A DNA stretch of 64,000 nt from Asterias rubens (lineage: Eukaryota > Echinodermata > Asteroidea > Forcipulatida > Asteriidae), in NCBI RefSeq assembly GCF_902459465.1, contig NC_047062.1, positions 26,281,866 to 26,345,865 of the forward strand, written 5' to 3'. Positions 56,505-64,000 of the stretch are shown here, piece after piece. Under the pieces are notes generated by a model. The model was not told where the DNA came from. It ran no database searches and saw only the letters and a list, made by a program, of their open reading frames with translations. Each line of letters opens with the position of its first letter. Positions within the stretch are counted from its first letter, which is position 1. A program made the position numbers and the translations under genes.

Positions 56505-56700
56505 AGACAGTTTCGCTATTCCTATTGGTGGAGAGCGCGTCATGTGGGTGTGTATAAACCTTTGTTTATGACTGGTAAAAAGTGTTAATTCATGGGCGTG
56601 ACGCGCGACCTTGCACCTGTTCTTTTAAGACAGTTTCTTCATTCCTATTGGTCGAGAGCAACGTCTGAAACAGTTGTGCCACATCACGCGATACGCGCGA
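56505..56700. repeat. Duplicated block with ATTGG (CCAAT) motifs
   Basis: GACAGTTTCGCTATTCCTAT and GACAGTTTCTTCATTCCTAT, each followed by TGGT(G/C)GAGAGC, lie about 118 bases apart in a GC-richer stretch with CGCGCGAC motifs. It has promoter-like features but no identified gene start. Confidence 0.5.
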
Positions 56701-56877
56701 CGGACACAGCATTCCCTTATAAGGAGTTGTTAACCCGAGGGCGGCCGAGGGCTTTACCATTTCATAGCTGGAGGGGTGTTGTGTTGAAAGAAATCATTTA
56801 ACAACTATAATTTTTGCATTTATTTTACTTTTTGACCAAAACGTGATGATTTTTTTGACCGAAAAGGTATTTATGAC

Positions 56878-57044
56878 TGGGAATCAAAGTGGGTTGAATC
56901 GGTTTTCAACTAGTGGTTTAAACCTGCCGAGGCCTGGTTCTTTATAATTTACCTCGACTTCGTCTCGGTAAAATTATCAAGAACCAGGCCTCGTTGGGAT
57001 TAAACCACTAGTTGAAAACCTCTTCACCACACATTGATTCCCTT
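56878..57044. mobile_element. Palindromic MITE, arms of about 70 bp
   Basis: GGTTTTCAACTAGTGGTTTA and TAAACCACTAGTTGAAAACC, then GAGGCCTGGTTCTTTATAAT and its inverse, pair around CGACTTCGTC. The outer ends are GGGAATCAA / TTGATTCCC. Confidence 0.9.
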
Positions 57045-57066
57045 ATTTTTGGAACAGCATGATTAA

Positions 57067-57409
57067 AGGCACTGGACATCTTTGGCTATTGTCAGATACC
57101 AGTCTTCTCACTTGGTGTATCTCAACATATGCATAAAATAACAAACCTGTAAAATTTAAACTCAATTAGTCGTCAAAGATGCGAGAGAATAATTCAGATG
57201 GCTTGAATTCGAAACCTCAGCTGAGGTCTCCAATTCAATTCAACTATTTTAGTAAATTACTTCTTTCTCAAAAACTCTGTTACTTCATAGGGAGCCATTT
57301 CTCACAATGTTTGATACTATCAACAGCTCTTCATTGCTCATTACCAAAGTAAGCTTTTATGCTAACAACTATTTTGAGTAATGACCAATATTGTCCATGG
57401 ACAGTGCCT
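57067..57409. mobile_element. TTAA-flanked MITE, main family
   Basis: TTAA (57063-57066), AGGCACTGGACATCTTTGG ... GGACAGTGCCT, TTAA (57410-57413). It directly follows the palindromic element at 56878-57044. Confidence 0.92.
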
Positions 57410-57414
57410 TTAAA

Positions 57415-59110
57415 CAAATCCTATAGCGATTCCTCCAGCCAGAATGCACTAGAAAAGGTTTGCCAAGAACAGTCAACTGCATTGATTGGATCAATGCTAA
57501 TCAGTGCATTAATATTCTGTATCCTGGTTTTGTTTATTTGTGTTTTTGCTCGAACAAACAATATTGATTCCAGCATCTGCTGGGGAAGAAACTTCAGTTA
57601 AAGTAAACTTGAACCTTGGTTAATCAATGAATTATTGTTTAGAGAGAGAACACAGTGTGTTCCTCTGTGGGCTAAAGTGGCTAAAGTGCCTAAAGTGCAA
57701 CTGCGTAGGGACAATACTGTTTCAAACATACTTTGACTTTATTTCACTTCTGGTTGTGAAAGCAAGGAATCCCAGAAAAGCAAAATTAATCACTTTACTA
57801 ACCAAGAACCCAATGGAGAGAAGACAAGGAAGGAAGTTTCAGTTTTAGACGTGAAAAACCCCAGAGAATTATTACAGAGAAAACCCATGCAGTCAGAAAG
57901 GGACTGGATATCCAGTCAACATAGTGTCCTAGCATGATTTAAACCAAGGTCCTAGAGATGGAAGGTGAGAAAAGGTTCCAATAAGCTAACCTCACCTCTC
58001 ATTTACGTGTATATCACGAACTGTTTACCTCTGACCCCTAGTTTCTAGCCAGAGTCTTTGATGAGTCTGGTATGCCTGGCCTAATGATATCAACATTTGT
58101 TGTTTGATCCTGGGCAATTCCAGCAGTACGGACATTACATTTCAGAAAGTTTTCAGAATATCAAGAGCTCAGCAAACACATCTTGCGAAATGTTTGTCTA
58201 AAATCTTTCATTACCACAACATAGTCCGTTTGGACAGCATATACTGAATTTCAGTCTGTACATGTATTTCTTATTCCTTTATTAGATATCACTCATTAAT
58301 GCTAATGTTACAGATATTACATTTTTTGGACATGACATTTGACTACCCTTTACTCGTACAAAAGTTTGTGAGTTTTGGGTTCCCATCAATGTACTTTTGG
58401 TACCAAATAGTCAAATTGTGTAAAAGATGTAGAGGAACATTTGACAGAATTTGTTGCAAATTTGGCCTCCAGAGCACAAAACATGGCATTACGGACATTA
58501 CATTTGGAGCATTTTGAACATTACACTTTTGACCACTGTTTTCTTTCAGATAGACTGTCTTCGTTGAGTTTAAGTTTCAGTTGAAAACTAATACAAGTTT
58601 TCAATGATGCCAGGCCACTTTCACATTGAGGTTTCATTTTCTGTAGAACTGCCCTCCTACAGAAATGTACCCTACAAAGTAAGAAAACTTTGTAATACAA
58701 CTTTGGAAGATTTAGGTTTTTTAAATGGAGCAAAATTATGCAATATGCAAACAAAACAAAAGTATCAGTTTTATCTCCCTTTTCAACACATTTTTCTTTC
58801 CCTCTTGAAATTTAAGTCCAAAGTACAACAAAAAAGTGTATCAGAACAAAATTGTTGTGAAGTCTTCACTGAGGTCAAAAGAAAGCCCTGTCATTGGCTG
58901 AGAGTTGTGCCAGGCATTGGAATAGTCTTCCTGTGCATATTCGCAAGGCTAGTTCTTTATAATGTTTTAAAAACTCAATAGTTTGAAGCTGCTTTTTTGT
59001 AATCTGCTTACTTGTAATCTGTCTTTCACCCAGTGTAAATGTTATTGTTCTCTCTGTGCTGAGAGGCTTTCCCATTAGGCGCTTTACCAATGTATTTAGT
59101 AATTTTACTT
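57415..59110. other. Unassigned stretch, no supportable gene
   Basis: Several open frames of 60-125 codons occur on the plus strand, one (58604-58981) starting at an ATG and ending with a hydrophobic stretch. None has splice-site support, a recognisable motif or a homologue I can name. The phrase TACGGACATTACATTT recurs at about 58128 and 58492. Confidence 0.4.
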
Positions 59111-59111
59111 A

Positions 59112-59276
59112 TTAGCTGTTCCGACCTACAGTCGGAACAGGTGTTGTTTTCTTGAAAATTTTATTATTAGCTGTTCCGACCTACCGTCGGAACAGGTGTT
59201 GTTTTCGTCGAGATTTTTATTATTAGCTGTTCCGATCCAGTCGGAACAGCTATTGTTTTCGTCGAGATTTATATTA

Positions 59277-59311
<35 letters not shown>

Positions 59312-60545
59312 TCATTTTATCACAGCATGCAAAAGAAAGATCTCAGACTCCTTGGGGATTGAAGATTAATTTTGAAAACCCGTGACCTCCAAGTTGACCT
59401 CTACTTCAGGGTTAACCGGAAGTGGGACCATATCTCAAGTGCTATATAACCGATTTTCAAACTTTTTTCAGTTTTGGACCCCTTGGGCGTTAAAAATCAA
59501 CTTTGAAAAATCGTGACCTCATGTTGACCTCTACTTCCAGGTTCGTCGAGATTTTTATTATTTTTATTATCAGTCACATTCAACGCATTGCAATAGCTTC
59601 TCCACGGTTAATGCAATTCAAAATTGAGATTTTGCAAAAGGCATTGGATTGGGGTAAGTTGCATACCATCGTGTACCTTATGAAATTTATTAGTACGAAA
59701 AATACAATTTTAAGACTGTGACGTCATCACATGTTAATTTATGCTAATTAGAAGCTTTAATGAGTTTTTCTTTGCAGCACTATATCTCAAGAAGTGTACG
59801 GCCGATTTCAAAGTTTTTTTCAGTATTAGACTCATTAGGCATAGGGGAATTGTCTCGGGTAACCGTGACCCCGATTTGACCTCTACTTCCGGGTCAACCG
59901 GAAGTGGGACCAAATCTGAAGAGTTACACAACCGATTTAATTTTTTTCTTTAGTTATAGATTCCTAAGATATTAAATTTTGTTGGGGAAAATCCGTGACC
60001 CCATTTTGACCTCTTCTTTTGGGTCAACCGGAAGTGGGACCATTTCTCAAGAACTACACAACCGATTTTCAATTTTTTATTAGTTATAGACTACTTAGGC
60101 ATTAAATATTAACTTTGAAAACTGAGACCCCCATGTTGACCTTTATTTCCGGGTCAACCGGAAGTTGGACCTTATCTCAAAAACAAACCAACCGATTTTC
60201 AGACTTTTTTCAGTTATGGGCTCCTTTGGCATTGGGCAATCGCATCGGGTAGGTATGACCCCATGTTGACCTTTATTTCCGGGTCAACCGGAAGTGGGAC
60301 CTTATCTCAAGAACTGCACAAACAATGTTCAAGTTCTTTTCAGTTATAGACCCTTTGAGCTCTAAAGATTGAACTTGGATTACCTTGACCCCAAATTGAC
60401 CTTTACTTCCGGGTCAACCGGAAGTGGGACCATATCTCAAGAACCATGCAACCGATCTTCAGTTTCTTTTCAATTATAGACCCCTTGAACCTTGAAAATT
60501 AAAAAGGAACAGCTCTGTGTTTGTTCACAAACAATTGATGTCTAG
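59112..60545 (+). mobile_element. Composite Helitron/HINE-like element, copy B1
   Basis: Three hairpin units (AGCTGTTCCGAC-GTCGGAACAG) at 59114-59262 are followed by about eight degenerate units of 120-130 bp built on GACCTCTACTTCCGGGTCAA and CCGGAAGTGGGACC. It ends GGAACAGCTCTGTGTTTG, CACAAACA, then CTAG (60542-60545) before TTTT. Same termini as copy A, but without the middle block. Confidence 0.65.
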
Positions 60546-62084
60546 TTTTTATTATTATTATTGTTCTTTGTTTCCGCCTAAAACCCCATAGCGTTTGTAC
60601 AGCGTTTTTGTTCAGGCCCCTACTCCTAAAGTATTAGGATAAAATAGTTAAATCATATATGAAATTGAAGCTTAGAACATAAGCTTTACTCTAACAAAAA
60701 TGTGTAAAAATTCTTCATTAATTAACCACGTGGTCTTCATTTGAATTTATAATTTGTAAACTTGATGCAGTCACTTTCATGTTATTGTGAAATATTCTCT
60801 TTTGTAAATGCCATACAGTATGTACCTATCATTAGTTGTGACTTCTTGAGATGAGTCTAGGCGTTTGAACATAACTGGATGCAGTCACTTCTTGTTTTTC
60901 TACTATACGTTCTGGACCACAGCGCAGTGTCTGTTTCTTCGTTTCCTAACCGAGTTCTGGACTAATATGCTTTGTACACGAAGGCTTAGGGTTTTCGATT
61001 AACGAACGTGCGTATATAAATAGGGGTTTTTGACGACGACGACATACCATGGTGTCCACAGAATTACACTAAACTTAAACAGTTTGAAGATAATGAAAGT
61101 TGAAAGCTTCCCTTAAAATATTACTTGCTGTGGTGTTGTAGTTTTTGAGAAATGAGTGAAAAAATTTCAAATTTAGACTCCAAGGTGTTTTCTTCGTGGA
61201 CGAACGTGCGTAATTGAATAGGGGTTTTTGTTCGCAAAATCATGACACGAGAATTGTTTCGCCGGATCATAATCCCCTCTGTTGATATACATACATGTAA
61301 ACCCTCGAGTGATGCATTGGCCCTCATAGCCTAGTGGTCATCAGTCGCGCTTACTTCACTGATACATGCGAGTTTAAATCTGCGCACGAGAACAATATTT
61401 TTTTTATCCCCCAAAACTAAAAAAATATTTCTTTTTGTAATATTTAAGTTAGATTCTTATCTTTATATCGATAGTGTTGCTTTTTCTTTTTCTCAATTGT
61501 TAGCCCAACATAACATGTGTGCATGCATGACACGATGATGTTTGAAAAACACAGTAAGCGGAAAATGGTGATCATAAGCGCAGAGTTTGGTGGTTAAGAG
61601 TTCTGTGAAATCAAATCGTACTAGATCAAACATCAAACCACCGACCCCAAAAATGTTAAAAATCGTAATTAACCACGTGACCCATATTTGCAAATTTAAT
61701 TGGGAAATCTTTGTAGCACCATATCTCAAGAAGTAAACTGCCGTTTTTTAGACTGTTTGTAGTTAAAGACTCCTTGGGGATCGGAGATTAATTTTAAAAA
61801 ACCGTGACCTCAAGTTGACCTCTACTTCCGGGTCAACCCAAAGTGTGGCAATATCGATTTTCAAACTGTTCTCAGTTAGAGACTCCTTGGGCATTGGAGA
61901 TTAGCCTTAGGTTACCATGACCCCATGTCGACCTCTACTTCCGGGTCAACCGGAAGTGGCACCATAACTCATTCAGCATTTTCTTCTTTTTTTCAATGAT
62001 AGACTCCTTGGTCATTTTAGCTCATAATCCAAGCAAAAGAACACGGAACAGCTTTGTGTTTGTTCACAAACACCTAATGTCTAG
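60546..62084 (+). mobile_element. Composite Helitron/HINE-like element, copy B2
   Basis: Directly abuts B1. It starts with an ATT-rich run and the TTTCCGCCTAAAACCCCATA block shared with 11279-12330 in copy A, including a tRNA-like phrase (CATAGCCTAGTGGTCATCAG). Three ACTTCCGG-type units follow. It ends GGAACAGCTTTGTGTTTG, hairpin, CTAG (62081-62084) before TTATT. No 5' hairpin units are present, so its 5' end may be missing or fused with B1. Confidence 0.65.
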
Positions 62085-62099
62085 TTATTATTATTATGC

Positions 62100-63190
62100 A
62101 CTTTGACCATGGCAATGGCAGCCAATAAAAGGGGTCTACAAGAATTATCTAGTTTTCTGGTGAAAATTAAGTTCATATCACTTACAATTACATGAGGATT
62201 CAAAAAGAATCACCACTCTTCCTTCTTGTAAAACCACAAAATGCCTTCAATTGAAGACACTTGCTACAACATGCAGTTCGTGAGAATGAGAAACATATGT
62301 GGGATGTGGTTTCAATAGGCCTACAGAATCAATAACGAATGTAGTAATGTTTCAGCAACGCCCACATCATATAATTCTTGTGAAAGCCAAACATCAGCAG
62401 ATGCTTCATCACTTCTGACCACTTGTTGATACAATGATGTGATTTCCAGATGGTTGATTCAAGACACATTTATGTATCTGCTGTTTGTTTTATTTGCACT
62501 CCATACTTTTGTTTACAGATGATTGATTCCAGACACATTTATGAATCTGCTGATCTTGTTTCATTTGCACTCCTCACTTTTGTTTACAGTTGGGGTGAAA
62601 ACATTGCAGTATACTCAAAATGACTTTTTACTGCAAAGCTGAAACCCATGGCATTTTGGCTATGAACTGTTCATATCCATTGTAACACAAGGGATGTGAT
62701 AGGATTTTGAAAAAAAACTGAACTATGAGCACAAAGCGTTAGAGCTTGTGAGCAGCAAACATGAAAGCTTGCGAGGGCAAAAAGCTTCCGAGTGTGAAGC
62801 GTGCTCTACATTAATTTATCTTTGGTTTTGAAAGCCCTACTCCTAATATGGTTTTATCTCCATTTTCTTATGAATTTGATCTTAGTTATAAAGTTTTAAA
62901 CAAATATATTAAAAAAGTGATTTTTTTTGGGGGGGGGGGGGGGGGGGGTGGGGTGAAAACAAAAATGGATTCCCAGTTACAAACAGAGAACTCACATCCC
63001 TGCAACACCCAAATGTGTATGGTATGACCATCTATGACTGACCCACTGCAACGATTGGACAAAACCAGGGTCTGTTTGTACAAAAGTGGTTGGTTGGTGA
63101 ATGGTGTAAATGCAAAGGAAAATCTGAAAATGAGTCCTAACCCATGACTAGTGATGTTAGGTTTACTGAATGGTGTAGGACTGAGGACTG
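62100..63190. other. Intergenic, no gene recognised
   Basis: Contains a direct duplication of about 70 bp (GATTGATTC(C/A)AGACACATTT and CACT(C/T)TTGTTTACAG, 62452-62590) and a 20-base G-tract at 62931-62948. No coding or RNA signal. Confidence 0.5.
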
Positions 63191-63202
63191 TTCTTATTGA
63201 TT

Positions 63203-63530
63203 ATGGCCGAGCGGATAAGAGCACCAGACTCAAGCTCATGGTGCTTTGGTCCAGCAGAATGTGGGTTTAAAGAGCAGCGGACTCAAGTTCTGGTGTTTCT
63301 GTTTCAAAGCAGAGTGTGGGTTCGAGTCCAAGTCACGACACCTACCTCCTTAAGCAAGACACTTAATCATGATGCTTCATTCTTCGGATGGGAAATATTT
63401 AGCTGTTGGTTCCGTGTTGTGTAATGAACATAAAAGAAACCAGTGCATGTATCGTAACAAGAAGGGGCTTGCCCCAGTGTTCCTGGTTTGGTTGCCAACA
63501 TATTGCACCACAGCACTTTGCCATGACATT
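63203..63530 (+). mobile_element. tRNA-Leu-like SINE with doubled head
   Basis: ATGGCCGAGCGGATAAGAGC (box A) and CAGACTCAAGCTC resemble the D and anticodon arms of tRNA-Leu(CAA). The anticodon-to-T-arm part is then repeated: GCGGACTCAAGTTCTGGTGT, GTGTGGGTTCGAGTCC (box B). The body (AAGCAAGACACTTAATCATG ... ATATTGCACCACAGCACTTT) matches the reverse copy at 27400-27625. It is a SINE, not a functional tRNA. Confidence 0.82.
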
Positions 63531-63539
63531 CCATGCTTT

Positions 63540-64000
63540 AGATAGGATTAACATACCATCATAATCAGAGTCTAACATTTTGGGTGTTGAGTTACTGTAT
63601 GGTCTAGGACCGAGGACTGCATTGTTGATTTATGCTTTACATGGGATCAGGCATACCAGCATAATCAGAGTCCAACAGTTTGGGTGTTGAGTTACTGTAT
63701 GGTGTAGGACCGAGGACTGTAGTTGATTATGCTTTACATGGGATCAGGCATACTATCATAATCAGAGTCCAACAGTTTGGGTGTTGAGTTACTGCATGGT
63801 GTTGGACTGAGGACTGTAGTTGATTATGCTTTACATGGGATCAGGCATACTATCATAATCAGAGTCCAACAGTTTGGGTGTTGAGTTACTGTATGGTGTA
63901 GGACCGAGGACTGTAGTTGATTATGCTTTACATGGGATCAGGCATACTATCATAATCAGAGTCCAACAGTTTGAGTGTTGAGTTACTATATGGTCTAGGA
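63540..64000. repeat. 97-bp tandem array running off the window
   Basis: ATAATCAGAGTC occurs at 63561, 63661, 63758, 63855 and 63952, a 97-bp period after one 100-bp unit. Units contain TTTGGGTGTTGAGTTACTG and GGACCGAGGACTGTAGTTGA. The right end is beyond 64000. Confidence 0.95.

Noticed and set aside
58604-58981. A 125-codon ATG-led frame with a hydrophobic C-terminus
   Set aside because: No homologue, motif or splice context is visible and the composition is that of surrounding AT-rich DNA; not supportable as a gene.
63203-63331. A functional tRNA-Leu gene
   Set aside because: The anticodon-to-T-arm part is duplicated, the acceptor stem is absent, and the body matches another SINE copy at 27400-27625.

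Overview
This is animal nuclear DNA. Genes are split by GT-AG introns, coding density is very low, the background is AT-rich, and interspersed repeats are dense. The two complete multi-exon genes are POLE2 and an amnionless (AMN) orthologue. Together with the repeat character (many TTAA-flanked MITEs, tRNA-derived SINEs, Tc1 relics), they suggest a marine deuterostome, most likely an echinoderm and perhaps a sea star. The clade is inference; no search was run. There is no bacterial-style gene, operon or CRISPR array.

Layout. 0.37-0.9 kb: a 346-bp tandem repeat rich in CGTATGCG-type palindromes. 1.0-2.5 kb: a TTAA MITE split by a decayed Tc1-like element. 2.6-5.9 kb (minus): four exons of a gypsy-integrase-like (GIN/KRBA2-type) gene whose 3' part is missing or lies off the window. 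6-10.9 kb: MITE and LINE debris and microsatellites. 10.9-14.3 kb: a composite element of hairpin-bearing tandem arrays with a Helitron-like 3' end, related to 59.1-62.1 kb. 15.4-31.3 kb (plus): POLE2, 14 coding exons and 523 aa by my assembly, including one U12-type AT-AC intron. Its downstream region holds a 29-bp minisatellite. 35.4-47.5 kb (minus): AMN, 11 coding exons, 544 aa, convergent with POLE2. 48.1-49.05 kb: a nested foldback element carrying two head-to-head copies of the integrase-family first exon. 50.1-52.3 kb (plus): a small gene for a secreted six-cysteine peptide with TATA box and polyadenylation signal. 54.96-55.05 kb (minus): the last exon of SRP14. The remainder to 64 kb is repeats and sequence without a recognisable gene.

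Functional picture. POLE2 is the B subunit of the replicative DNA polymerase epsilon. AMN is the membrane partner that carries cubilin-type receptors to the cell surface and into endocytosis. SRP14 belongs to the Alu domain of the signal recognition particle. The genes are unrelated neighbours, not a pathway. The most unusual content is in the repeats and in the minor-spliceosome intron of POLE2. Exon coordinates were assembled by eye from splice sites, reading phase and family similarity, and no RNA evidence was available.
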